This document shows positions 43,266 through 50,528 of a stretch of DNA of 61,009 nt, one piece after another; within the stretch, counting starts at the first letter, position 1; each line of letters opens with the position of its first letter. Position numbers and translations under genes: made by a program. The DNA is from Gammaproteobacteria bacterium. GTDB taxonomy: Bacteria > Pseudomonadota > Gammaproteobacteria > Porifericomitales > Porifericomitaceae. The notes beneath the pieces were generated by a model. It was not told the DNA's origin and did not search any database. It worked only from the letters and a program-made list of their open reading frames with translations. The stretch spans positions 1 to 61,009 of the forward strand of contig JAPPQA010000027.1 in NCBI GenBank assembly GCA_028817255.1, read 5' to 3'.

Positions 43266-44258
43266 ATGGCAGATGCGGACAACAGCGGCCATTACCGGCC
43301 TGTGGATTATCTGCGGGTGGACGCCGAGCATGACGGTCAGCGCATAGACAATTTCCTTGCTTTCCGGCTGCGCAGCCTGCCGCGCATGCGCCTCTATCGC
43401 CTGTTGCGCCGGGGAGAAATCCGCGTCAACCGGGGCAGGGTCCGGCAGGACTACCGGTTGCGGGTCCGCGACCAGATCCGGTTGCCTCCGCTCTACCTGT
43501 TGCCCGCGAACGAATCGCCGCCGCCGTCCGATTCCCTGCGCCGGGAACTCGAAAGCCGCATTCTGCACGAAGACGAGCGCCTGCTGGTCGTGGATAAGCC
43601 CGCCGGGCTGGCTGTGCACGGCGGTAGCGGTTTGCGCCACAGCCTGCTGGCGGCGCTACGCCACCTGCGGCCCGATGCGCCTTTCCTGGGATTGGCTCAC
43701 CGATTGGACCGGGATGCCTCCGGTTGTCTGCTGCTTTGCAAGGACTACCGCTGGCTGCGGGAGTTGCAAGCCAAGTTCCGGCAAGGCCGGGTCCGCAAGA
43801 GCTACCTTGCCCTGATTCGGGGCTGCCCGTCCCGGCCCCGGCTGCGGGTCGAATTGCCGCTGGCCAGGGCCGGGAACGCCGACCGCCGCCGCGTCGTCGT
43901 TTCCCCGCAGGGGCGCGCCGCCGCCACCAACTTGCAGCTGCGGCGCTCTTACGGCCGGGCCAGCCTGGTCTCGTTGCGAATCCCTACGGGCCGCACCCAT
44001 CAGATTCGCGTGCATACCGCCTCCATCGGCCACCCTCTGGGAGGAGACCGTAAATACGGGGCGCCGGACTTCAATCGTTGGCTGCGGCAGCAGGGTCTGG
44101 TGCGGCTATTCCTGCATGCCGACACGCTGAGTTGGAGCGGCCCTCCGGCGGCGCCGCCCTTGCGCGCCCCTCTGCCGGAAGAGCTGCGGTCAGTCTTGCG
44201 CCGCCTGGCGGACTGCCCGGATGCCCCCGAGCGAGTGCGGCACATAGGGAAGGGCTGA
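43266..44258 (+). CDS. rluC: 23S rRNA pseudouridine synthase RluC
   Basis: This 330-residue enzyme modifies 23S rRNA uridines (955, 2504 and 2580 in E. coli numbering for RluC). An N-terminal S4 domain (RIDNFLAFRLRSLPRMRLYR, GEIRVNRGRV) precedes the catalytic domain. The nucleophilic Asp is in AHRLDRDASGCLLL. The C-terminal block TGRTHQIRVHTASIGHPLGGDRKYG is characteristic of RluC/RluD. The ATG at 43266 has no Shine-Dalgarno. Assignment to RluC rather than RluD rests mainly on divergence from rne. Confidence 0.9.
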   Translation: MADADNSGHYRPVDYLRVDAEHDGQRIDNFLAFRLRSLPRMRLYRLLRRGEIRVNRGRVRQDYRLRVRDQIRLPPLYLLPANESPPPSDSLRRELESRILHEDERLLVVDKPAGLAVHGGSGLRHSLLAALRHLRPDAPFLGLAHRLDRDASGCLLLCKDYRWLRELQAKFRQGRVRKSYLALIRGCPSRPRLRVELPLARAGNADRRRVVVSPQGRAAATNLQLRRSYGRASLVSLRIPTGRTHQIRVHTASIGHPLGGDRKYGAPDFNRWLRQQGLVRLFLHADTLSWSGPPAAPPLRAPLPEELRSVLRRLADCPDAPERVRHIGKG

Positions 44259-44328
44259 CGGATTCGGTTATGGGAGCTTGGGGACCTGAAGGTTGTTTTT
44301 GAGGCGGAAATTTTAGTAAAAAATTAAA

Positions 44329-44362
44329 TATAAACATATATTTATAGATTTAATTGAATCTA
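44329..44362. repeat. AT-rich inverted repeats (operator-like)
   Basis: TATAAA (44329-44334) and TTTATA (44341-44346) flank CATATA. Overlapping its end is the 18-bp near-palindrome TAGATTTAATTGAATCTA (44345-44362) with one mismatched pair. Both lie within an AT-rich segment upstream of a promoter-like site. They may be a regulator-binding or bending element; no regulator is known. Confidence 0.4.
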
Positions 44363-44416
44363 AATTATTGATTTTGGAACGAGGATGCGACGATGATACG
44401 AGGCAAGCGGCATTCG

Positions 44417-44425
44417 TGGTAGAAT
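44417..44425 (+). promoter_or_regulatory. Extended -10-like element upstream of the small ORF and sppA
   Basis: TGGTAGAAT gives an extended -10 (TGn plus TAGAAT, 5 of 6 consensus). No good -35 is seen at 17 nt, which extended -10 promoters can tolerate. It lies 126 nt before the small ORF. Confidence 0.4.
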
Positions 44426-44550
44426 TCCCGGCATGGAACAGGCGACTGCCGAATTGCCAACCCAGGGGTCAATAGCGTACTGTGGGGAACCGGTTATAAG
44501 CGCCGTCGCAGACGCGATGATTGGTGCCGTTCCCTTGGAGACTCGTTTTT

Positions 44551-44673
44551 ATGAAAAAATCTACATCGCTTTTACAGGGCTTTTGTCTAATAGCACTGGC
44601 GCATGTTTTTCATCCGCAAATTCAAATGAGCGGAGATTATGTGTATTCGCTTGATGGCGATAGAGACTGCTGA
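44551..44673 (+). CDS. Possible 40-residue exported peptide upstream of sppA
   Basis: ATG at 44551 opens a frame of 40 codons ending TGA at 44671-44673. The peptide begins MKKSTSLLQGFCLIALAHVF, a lysine-rich start and hydrophobic core like a signal peptide. It continues with an acidic, aromatic tail (SGDYVYSLDGDRDC). GGAG (44537-44540) lies 10 nt upstream. Its stop codon overlaps the AAAGG Shine-Dalgarno of sppA, so translation of the two could be coupled. I do not recognise a family, and only comparative data would establish that it is real. Confidence 0.4.
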   Translation: MKKSTSLLQGFCLIALAHVFHPQIQMSGDYVYSLDGDRDC

Positions 44674-44683
44674 AAGGTAAAGG

Positions 44684-45661
44684 ATGAGCGAGCCTGTCTC
44701 AGGAGCCCCCGCGTCCGCCCCCTCTTGGGAGCGCGGTCTGGTGGACCGCATCGCCCGGGAGCATTTTGCGGAACAGCGGCGCAAGCGGTACTGGAGTATC
44801 TTCTTCAAACTGCTGATATTCGGCTATTTTTACTTGCTTTTGGGGCTGATCTGGCAGTCTAGCGAGGTACGGAAGAGCGGCGCCCTGTTAGGGATGGGCC
44901 GGCATACCGCGGTGGTCGATGTCGAGGGGGTTATCGCTGCTGACGAGCATGCCAGTGCGGATAATATCATCTCCGGGTTGCAGGCGGCTTTCGAGAGTGA
45001 CGACGCGGCGGCGATTATCCTGCGTATCAACAGCCCGGGCGGCAGCCCCGTGGAGGCCGGTTACGTTAGCGATGAGATTTACCGGTTGCGCCAGAAGCAC
45101 CCGGACAAGAAGGTTTATGCGGTGGTGACCGGCATCTGTGCCTCGGGCGGTTACTACATCGCTTCCGCTGCCGACCAAATCTACGCCGACCCGGCCAGTA
45201 TCGTCGGTTCGATCGGAGTGATCCTCTCCAGTTTTGGCTTTGTGGAGGCCCTGGAAAAACTTGGCATACAGCGGCGACTTATGACCGCCGGCACGCACAA
45301 AGGGTTGCTGGACCCGTTCTCACCGCAGCGTCAGGAACAAGTCGAACACTTGCAAGTGATGCTGGACAACATCCATAAACAGTTCATTGAGCGGGTCAAG
45401 AAAGGCAGGGGAGACCGGTTGACGAACGAGGAGCAGGTCTTCAGCGGCCTGATCTGGACCGGCGAGCAGGGCGTGAAATTGGGTCTTGTAGATGCCCTTG
45501 GCGGGATGCATTACGTTGCCCGCGAAGTGGTGGGTGCCGAAGAGATCGTAGATTACACCCAGGGCGAGGAGTACGACTGGGAACGGCTATTTAGCGCTTT
45601 GGGCGAGGCAGCGGTCGGCAAGCTGGCCGCAATATTGCACGGCAGTTCACTCCCCCGATAG
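44684..45661 (+). CDS. sppA: Signal peptide peptidase SppA (36 kDa type)
   Basis: This 325-residue membrane-bound S49 protease degrades cleaved signal peptides. An N-terminal transmembrane helix spans about residues 40-57 (FKLLIFGYFYLLLGLIW). The protease domain contains LRINSPGGSPVEAGYVSDEI. The nucleophile Ser154 is in GICASGGYYIASAAD, and the probable general base is Lys206 in GTHKGLLDPF. The ATG at 44684 follows AAAGG by 6 nt. The stop codon lies within the first copy of the GATAGCG repeat. Confidence 0.93.
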   Translation: MSEPVSGAPASAPSWERGLVDRIAREHFAEQRRKRYWSIFFKLLIFGYFYLLLGLIWQSSEVRKSGALLGMGRHTAVVDVEGVIAADEHASADNIISGLQAAFESDDAAAIILRINSPGGSPVEAGYVSDEIYRLRQKHPDKKVYAVVTGICASGGYYIASAADQIYADPASIVGSIGVILSSFGFVEALEKLGIQRRLMTAGTHKGLLDPFSPQRQEQVEHLQVMLDNIHKQFIERVKKGRGDRLTNEEQVFSGLIWTGEQGVKLGLVDALGGMHYVAREVVGAEEIVDYTQGEEYDWERLFSALGEAAVGKLAAILHGSSLPR

Positions 45662-45699
45662 CGCCCCCCGATAGCGCCCCCGATAGCGCCCCGATAGCG
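45657..45699 (+). repeat. GATAGCG tandem repeat with shrinking C tracts
   Basis: GATAGCG occurs four times (starts 45657, 45670, 45682, 45693). The copies are separated by C tracts of 6, 5 and 4 residues respectively. The first copy includes the sppA stop codon. The array sits between sppA and the convergent maf gene and shows no terminator T tract. Confidence 0.9.
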
Positions 45700-45734
45700 G
45701 CGCGCACCCTGCGCCGATCACCCCCTCGGGGAGA

Positions 45735-46361
45735 CTAAGAAACTACCGGCTCCTCTGGTAGCGACGCCAGCAATGGGTCCAGGCCCTCGCGTGCCAGCAT
45801 TTCTGTCAGGCGCACCAGCGGTAGCCCGATCAAGGCGGAGGGATCGTCTCCTCGCACCCACTCCGCCAGGCACAGGCCCAGCCCCTCCGAGCGAAAGGAA
45901 GCGGCGCACCCCAGTACCCGCTCTCGCTCCAGGTATGCCTCAATGCAGGCTGGCGACAGTTGCCGGAAACGCACCCGGGTCGCCACACAGTCCAGTTGCA
46001 TCCGCCCGCTCGGGTGCAGCAGGCACAGGCCGGAAACAAATTCCACCTCTCTTCCGCTAAGCGCCTGCAATTGCCGTTGCGCCCGCTCGCGGTTCCCAGG
46101 CTTGCCGAAGATCTCTACCCCGTCCAGTGCCGCTACCTGGTCGGCGCCTACAACCAGCCGTCCCGGGCCGGCCATCGCCCGCGCCTTTGCCTCTGCCAGA
46201 CGGCGCACGTAATCTCTGGGCGGCTCCGCCTCCCGGCGGCTCTCGTCAATGTTGGCGGGAAGCACCTGGAATGGCAATCCCAGGCGTGCCAGCAACTCCC
46301 GCCGCGATGGCGAGGAAGAGGCCAGCACCAATTCCGGGTGTAGAGCTTGCGAGTCCGCCAT
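45735..46361 (-). CDS. maf: Maf-family nucleotide pyrophosphatase (YceF type)
   Basis: This 208-residue house-cleaning enzyme hydrolyses modified nucleoside triphosphates, in the YceF subgroup 7-methyl-GTP. The start LVLASSSPSRRELLARLGLPF, the catalytic VVGADQVA and SGREVEFVSGLCLL are characteristic. The ATG at 46361 has no Shine-Dalgarno; a good promoter ends exactly 7 nt before it, so the mRNA may be leaderless. In E. coli yceF lies beside rpmF; here an ATPase and a phosphodiesterase gene intervene. Confidence 0.9.
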   Translation of the reverse strand: MADSQALHPELVLASSSPSRRELLARLGLPFQVLPANIDESRREAEPPRDYVRRLAEAKARAMAGPGRLVVGADQVAALDGVEIFGKPGNRERAQRQLQALSGREVEFVSGLCLLHPSGRMQLDCVATRVRFRQLSPACIEAYLERERVLGCAASFRSEGLGLCLAEWVRGDDPSALIGLPLVRLTEMLAREGLDPLLASLPEEPVVS

Positions 46362-46368
46362 GGCGCGG

Positions 46369-46398
46369 ATTAAACCCCTGGTCTCCCAAGGGAGTCAA
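46369..46398 (-). promoter_or_regulatory. Sigma70 promoter of maf, predicting a leaderless mRNA
   Basis: On the minus strand TTGACT (46398-46393) is followed after 18 nt by TTTAAT (46374-46369). Each matches the consensus at 5 of 6 positions. The hexamer ends 7 nt before the maf ATG, placing the start point at or next to the initiation codon. Confidence 0.68.
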
Positions 46399-46531
46399 AT
46401 CGGCGCCGCCAGGTATATTGTGTAGGCAACGGAAGGGTGGGGCGACTAACAGCCGAACCTTGAACGCTGTGCAGATGCGGCCGGCCCGCACGCGGGTACA
46501 AACCCAGGCGCAGGCTATGCTCGAATGCGCC

Positions 46532-47773
46532 TCAGCGATTCCTGGCGCGCATGGTCTCGATTTGGAAATAGGCCTTGTACAGATGGCTGGCGAAGCGATA
46601 GAACCCGCGCCCTCGTTCCCTGCTCGGCACTACGGCCCCCAGCTTGCGCATCCGGTTGAGAAAGTTGTCCAGCCCCTTGCGCTCGGCAACACTCAGCGTC
46701 TCTACCTCCTGCAACTCCTTTCTGGAAAACTCGACTCCGACAATATCGTCATGCGCGGTGAGCTTTTTCAGGATGGAACGGTACCTTCTGCTCTGTAGTT
46801 CCCGAACGAGTTCGCTTTTCAGGAAACGACGCTTCACGGCATCGCCCGCCTCGACAATGCCATGGAACATCTCTTCAGGCGTTACCTTCTTGTTCTTTGC
46901 CTGCCGCCATACTGCATCGCCGATCTCATGCGCAAGCAATGGCAGGCCGCCGCAATAACGGGCGATCGGCTTGATACCGTTGTTGCTTAGCACGACATTG
47001 CGCCGTTTCAGGACAGTCCTGAAGAACGCCGCGCTCTCCGATAACGTCCACGGCTGCAGACGCACCGTCGGCAGCAAAGCCTGCTTCTTTGCCCGCTTCC
47101 CGGGGACATTGTTGGCTGTCGCGCTCTCCATCGCATCGTAGAGACAAGTCTCCGTACAGACGAAGAGCAGGCAAACGGGGAGATGCGCCGCGCCATTGGC
47201 CGCGTCTCCCGCCAAGCGCATCAGCCAATCCGCAAATTCGGGGTCGGCGGCCAGGTCTTCGATGTCATCCAGGATCAACAGCAATACTTTTCTGTCGCTC
47301 TTGCCGCTTCCCGCCCTGTTGACGAGTTGCGCCATGATATCGGCGAAATCGCGCAACGCCGCTGCCTGTTCTTTGTCCGCCAGCCGCAACCGTATCCCGG
47401 CGCCGTAAGGGCCGCTGTTCTCGATGCGCCCGTTGTCAAAGGCCCGCCACAGGCTCCTGCCCCAGGATTTATTCTCGTTGTCTTTCAGCAGTTGCGACAG
47501 GGCCTCGGCCGGCAGTTCCTGTATTCTCTGTGCGCTCCCGAGGCGCACGTGCGCCCGGACGGCCTTCTCGTTGCGCTCCGCGAGCAGGCCGACCAGTGCG
47601 GCCAGCGAGCTCTTGCCAACGCCGTGCTCGCCGGCGATCCAGCCGACCTGCAGTTTTCCTCGCCGCGCCTTGCGCACCATGGCGAGTAGTTTTGCAATCG
47701 GCCGCTCGCGGCCAATGAACGTCTCGGCAGGCGCCAGTCGGTTGGGTGCGAAAGGGCTATTTCCTGGATTCAT
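46532..47773 (-). CDS. Isolated AAA/STAND-type P-loop ATPase
   Basis: This 413-residue protein resembles AAA_16/ORC-like or STAND ATPases. FIGRERPIAKLLAMV precedes Walker A GEHGVGKSS (48-56). Walker B is VLLLILDDIEDL (about 163-174), followed by a helical lid with PIARYCGGLPLLAHEIG. A C-terminal winged-helix-like segment is visible (DNFLNRMRKLGAVV, GFYRFASHLYKAYFQ). Such proteins sense nucleotides and act as switches or regulators, but no partner gene is adjacent. It is flanked by maf and a phosphodiesterase gene, both also leftward. ATG at 47773 has GGAAG 8 nt upstream and an extended -10 at 47804-47812. Function is unknown; it looks like an accessory insertion in a housekeeping locus. Confidence 0.75.
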   Translation of the reverse strand: MNPGNSPFAPNRLAPAETFIGRERPIAKLLAMVRKARRGKLQVGWIAGEHGVGKSSLAALVGLLAERNEKAVRAHVRLGSAQRIQELPAEALSQLLKDNENKSWGRSLWRAFDNGRIENSGPYGAGIRLRLADKEQAAALRDFADIMAQLVNRAGSGKSDRKVLLLILDDIEDLAADPEFADWLMRLAGDAANGAAHLPVCLLFVCTETCLYDAMESATANNVPGKRAKKQALLPTVRLQPWTLSESAAFFRTVLKRRNVVLSNNGIKPIARYCGGLPLLAHEIGDAVWRQAKNKKVTPEEMFHGIVEAGDAVKRRFLKSELVRELQSRRYRSILKKLTAHDDIVGVEFSRKELQEVETLSVAERKGLDNFLNRMRKLGAVVPSRERGRGFYRFASHLYKAYFQIETMRARNR

Positions 47774-47803
47774 GGCAAAGCTTCCAATTTGAACAAAGGC
47801 TTA

Positions 47804-47812
47804 ACTATAACA
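47804..47812 (-). promoter_or_regulatory. Extended -10-like element for the ATPase gene
   Basis: The minus strand reads TGTTATAGT, a TGn-TATAGT extended -10 with 5 of 6 matches, 30 nt upstream of the ATG. No convincing -35 hexamer is present. Confidence 0.42.
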
Positions 47813-47978
47813 GAAATCGGCGCCCTTGCGGTAGCCGTAGTCTTTGCCAATGACACGATGCCGGCGCGAGCCGGAACGGGGGCGGCGATTTCAATGTGAA
47901 ATGAATTCCAAAAAAGCCGAGGTTGGCAATTTCTCAGCGCCAAGTCGCCGCGCCATTTCCGCTGTCGGCGGGGCCGGA

Positions 47979-48794
47979 TTAAGGCGCCTTTGCGGCAGCG
48001 CCATCGGTGCCGGCCCAGCCTCGCCGGTAGCCGGCCAGCAATTCAGCGCGGTTGCTGAACAACCAGTCCGTCTCAAGTTGCCACTCCCGTTTGAAGCCGT
48101 TCTCCGAATCCACGAAGCCGGCGCCCACTTTAATGCCCTGCCGCCGCAGGCGCAGGCGCAGGCGGCGCCCCAGCAGTAAAAAATGCCCGGCCATCCCACC
48201 GTAGCCGTGCGCCAAAACCTGGCGTGCGATATAGCGAGTGTTCGTCTCGGCAACCAGCACCTTGCATTGCCGGGGCCAACAGCGCAACTGCGCCATCGTC
48301 TCCGGGTGCAATGCCAACAGGTGGAAGTCCCGCTCCGGCACCAATCCCTGCAGGATTTTCCGCAGCTTGGCGTTGTAGCGCGGTTCGTAGGTCTGCCGCT
48401 TGACTTCGATCATAAAGTGCAGCCCTTCCCGGAAAGCGCCCAGGACCTCTTCCAGAAACGGCACTTCCGGACAGCGCTGCCGCATCTCGGCCCGGCTCAG
48501 TTCTGCCGGGCGCAGGGATGCATCGCCCCAGATCCGTCCTCCGTCAGCGTCGTGCAACACAACCGGGCAGCCGTCCCGGGTGAATTGCAGGTCCAGTTCT
48601 ATTGCCCATACTCCGGCCTGCAGAGCACACTGAAACGCCTCCATGCTGTTCTCTTTGATTTTGCGGTTGCCGTCGTGGCAACCCCGGTGCGCTACCAACT
48701 TGCAGACCCCTTGCAAAGGCGCTACGCCCCGTCGCCTGGGGATCCGGGCATATGTCTCGGCGAGTAACCGTTCCAGCGCGTCCTGTATCGCCAT
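47979..48794 (-). CDS. Glycerophosphodiester phosphodiesterase family protein
   Basis: This 271-residue TIM-barrel phosphodiesterase probably releases glycerol 3-phosphate from glycerophosphodiesters. Signature residues are in LVAHRGCHDGN (catalytic His), KENSMEAFQCAL, WAIELDLQFTRDGCPVVLHD (Glu/Asp metal ligands and second His) and FMIEVKRQ. There is no signal peptide, so it is cytoplasmic. The ATG at 48794 is preferred because GAGG lies 11 nt upstream; an in-frame ATG at 48845 lacks one. The segment before LVAHRG (about 30 residues) is family-atypical. It is divergent from rpmF and co-directional with the ATPase gene. Confidence 0.85.
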   Translation of the reverse strand: MAIQDALERLLAETYARIPRRRGVAPLQGVCKLVAHRGCHDGNRKIKENSMEAFQCALQAGVWAIELDLQFTRDGCPVVLHDADGGRIWGDASLRPAELSRAEMRQRCPEVPFLEEVLGAFREGLHFMIEVKRQTYEPRYNAKLRKILQGLVPERDFHLLALHPETMAQLRCWPRQCKVLVAETNTRYIARQVLAHGYGGMAGHFLLLGRRLRLRLRRQGIKVGAGFVDSENGFKREWQLETDWLFSNRAELLAGYRRGWAGTDGAAAKAP

Positions 48795-49200
48795 TTGCTC
48801 ATCATCCTCTATGATGCGAAGCGAGTCCAATCGGATCGCTTGCATCGCAATGTGCCGGAGTAAGCGGTTGCTGCTGCATTTCTGTTGCCGTGTTGGCCTG
48901 GGCGCCGTTTGCTGCGTTGTTTATGGAGGCTGCCTGGGGCGCCTGCGCCAGGGAGTCGGGTCGGGAAGAGCCTGCCATGGACCCGTCGGATTTTTGACAA
49001 GAAACCGGGACAAAGGTAGCATCGGTACGGATGTGGCTCAGGTTGTCGGCGCTCGGCGCTTGCGTATGCGCCTGTCGCAGCCTTGCCGACATGGGGCACG
49101 GCGCGGAATCTTTTGGAATCGCCGCCATGGGCGGCGCTTTGCTGTGCAGCTGCCCTGGCACTGGAGGCCGCATCCCGAGTACAAGAGGGGAACTGAACGC
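48795..49200 (+). other. Intergenic region and leader of the rpmF-fab operon
   Basis: No gene is supported in these 406 nt. The yceD gene usually upstream of rpmF is missing. A consensus-like promoter lies at 48994-49022, leaving a 5' leader of about 170 nt. The leader includes a short stem-loop (GCCGCC 49121-49126, loop ATG, GGCGGC 49130-49135). A long open frame running through here into rpmF has no family resemblance before the L32 sequence. Confidence 0.6.
48994..49022 (+). promoter_or_regulatory. Sigma70 promoter of the rpmF-plsX-fab operon
   Basis: A perfect TTGACA (48994-48999) is followed by a 17-nt spacer and TAGCAT (49017-49022, 4 of 6). It is the best promoter in the window by inspection. 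A start near 49029 would give a leader of about 170 nt before rpmF. Confidence 0.75.
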
Positions 49201-49422
49201 ATGGCCGTACAGAAAAGTCGCAAATCCAATTCGCGTCGGGGCATGAGGCGCTCGCACAACGCCCTGAAGGCGCCGACGCTAACGACGGATGCGCAAAGCG
49301 GAGAAGTGCGCCTGCGCCACCATGTCGGCCCGCAGGGCAGCTACCGGGGGCGCCAGCTGCAATTGACGCGCAAGCGCAAGGACAAAGCGGAAGCGGAAGC
49401 GGAGGACACGGCGCAGGAGTGA
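49201..49422 (+). CDS. rpmF: 50S ribosomal protein L32 with extended C-terminus
   Basis: This 73-residue ribosomal protein has the N-terminal MAVQKSRKSNSRRGMRRSHN and the conserved LRHHVGPQGSYRGRQ. Gammaproteobacterial L32 is normally 56-60 residues. Here about 16 extra charged residues follow (KRKDKAEAEAEDTAQE). Zinc-binding cysteines are absent, as in other Gammaproteobacteria. The ATG at 49201 has GAGGGG about 12 nt upstream. The stop overlaps the plsX GTG. Confidence 0.92.
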   Translation: MAVQKSRKSNSRRGMRRSHNALKAPTLTTDAQSGEVRLRHHVGPQGSYRGRQLQLTRKRKDKAEAEAEDTAQE

Positions 49423-50528
49423 CCGCCTCGCATACGACAGGGGCGGCGCCGGGCGCCGCGCCGGTAGCGGAGAGAGCTGTATCCCCAGGCGCGCCCCCGG
49501 GATCGATCTGTATTTCGCTGGACGCCATGGGAGGAGATCACGCCCCCGCCGAAATCGTGCCGGCGGCCCTGCAGGCCTTGCGGAGACACCCGGAACTGCA
49601 ATTGGTTTTGGTCGGGGTCGAGTCGGAGTTGCGGGAATTGCTGGGCCGGCACTCTGACTTTGGCGGGCGCCTCCGGCTCTTGCATGCCGCGGACCGGGTC
49701 GAGATGCAAGACCCTCCGTTACTGGCCCTGCGCAAGAAAAGGGACTCCTCCATGCGCATCGCCTTGCAATTAGTGCGTGACGGCGTCGCCGTCGCTTGCG
49801 TCAGCGCAGGCAACACCGGGGCGTTGGTGGCGCTGGCCTGCCGGTTGCTCAAGACTCTGCCCGGCATAGACCGCCCGGCGATCTGCGCCAGTCTGCCGGG
49901 TCCGCACAGCGATACCCAAATACTTGACTTAGGCGCCAATGTAGCCGTCAGTTCCGCACAACTTCTGCAATTTGCGTTGATGGGGGCGGAACTGGTCAGC
50001 GCCCTGCGGGGGGAATCGCGGCCGCGGGTCGCGTTGCTCAACATTGGCACGGAGGAGACCAAGGGCGGAGACCGCTTGCGCCAGGCCGCGGCGCTGTTGC
50101 AGGACAGCAACTTGAATTATGTCGGCTTCGCGGAGGGCGATGCCCTCTATAGCAGCGAGGTGGACGTGCTGGTCTGCGACGGGTTCAGCGGCAATGTAGC
50201 GCTCAAAGCCAGCGAGGGCGTGGTGCGCTTGCTGCGCGCCTGGGCCAGGGAGGCATTTTATGGCTCGCTGTACGGGCGGCTGGCAGGGGCGGTGGCTTGG
50301 CCAGTGCTTCGGCAACTGCGGCGGCGCTTCGACCCGGACCGCTATAACGGCGCTCGCTTGCTGGGGCTGCGCGGCATCGTGATCAAAAGCCATGGCAGCG
50401 CCAACCGCCGTTCCTTTGGCCATGCCATAGACGAGGCGGTTGCGGAAGTGGCGCGCGACATCCCGGCACGAATTCGCAGCCGCCTGGAGCGGGTGCCGCG
50501 GGCGGCGCTCCCGGAGACCGCCCCTTGA
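49419..50528 (+). CDS. plsX: Phosphate acyltransferase PlsX
   Basis: This 369-residue enzyme makes acyl-phosphate from acyl-ACP at the start of phospholipid synthesis. After a non-conserved 28-residue leader come ICISLDAMGGDHAP, CVSAGNTGALVALA, LLNIGTEETKGGD, FAEGDALYSSEVDVLVCDGFSGN and GIVIKSHGSANR. The GTG at 49419 overlaps the rpmF stop. An internal start nearer ISLDAMGGD cannot be excluded, because the leader is Ala/Pro-rich and unlike other PlsX proteins. Confidence 0.94.
   Translation: MTASHTTGAAPGAAPVAERAVSPGAPPGSICISLDAMGGDHAPAEIVPAALQALRRHPELQLVLVGVESELRELLGRHSDFGGRLRLLHAADRVEMQDPPLLALRKKRDSSMRIALQLVRDGVAVACVSAGNTGALVALACRLLKTLPGIDRPAICASLPGPHSDTQILDLGANVAVSSAQLLQFALMGAELVSALRGESRPRVALLNIGTEETKGGDRLRQAAALLQDSNLNYVGFAEGDALYSSEVDVLVCDGFSGNVALKASEGVVRLLRAWAREAFYGSLYGRLAGAVAWPVLRQLRRRFDPDRYNGARLLGLRGIVIKSHGSANRRSFGHAIDEAVAEVARDIPARIRSRLERVPRAALPETAP

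Larger units (their letters stand above)
44259..44683 (+). other. AT-rich intergenic region before sppA
   Basis: The 425-nt gap contains a strongly AT-rich segment (44308-44375) with two inverted repeats. It also holds an extended -10-like site (44417-44425) and a possible 40-residue coding sequence (44551-44673). Another open frame at 44433-44654 shows no family features and overlaps the small one, so it is not annotated. Confidence 0.55.

Noticed and set aside
44433..44654. 73-codon frame before sppA
   Set aside because: No SD or signal features. The overlapping frame at 44551-44673 has a better SD and a signal-like start, so only that one is listed, with low confidence.
46532..48794. Genomic island boundary around the ATPase and phosphodiesterase genes
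   Set aside because: There is no integrase, tRNA, direct repeat or clear composition change, so an island is not supported beyond the oddity of the ATPase itself.
48643..49422. 259-codon frame ending in L32
   Set aside because: Only the last 73 codons match L32; the upstream part runs antisense to the phosphodiesterase gene and through the promoter, and is not YceD.
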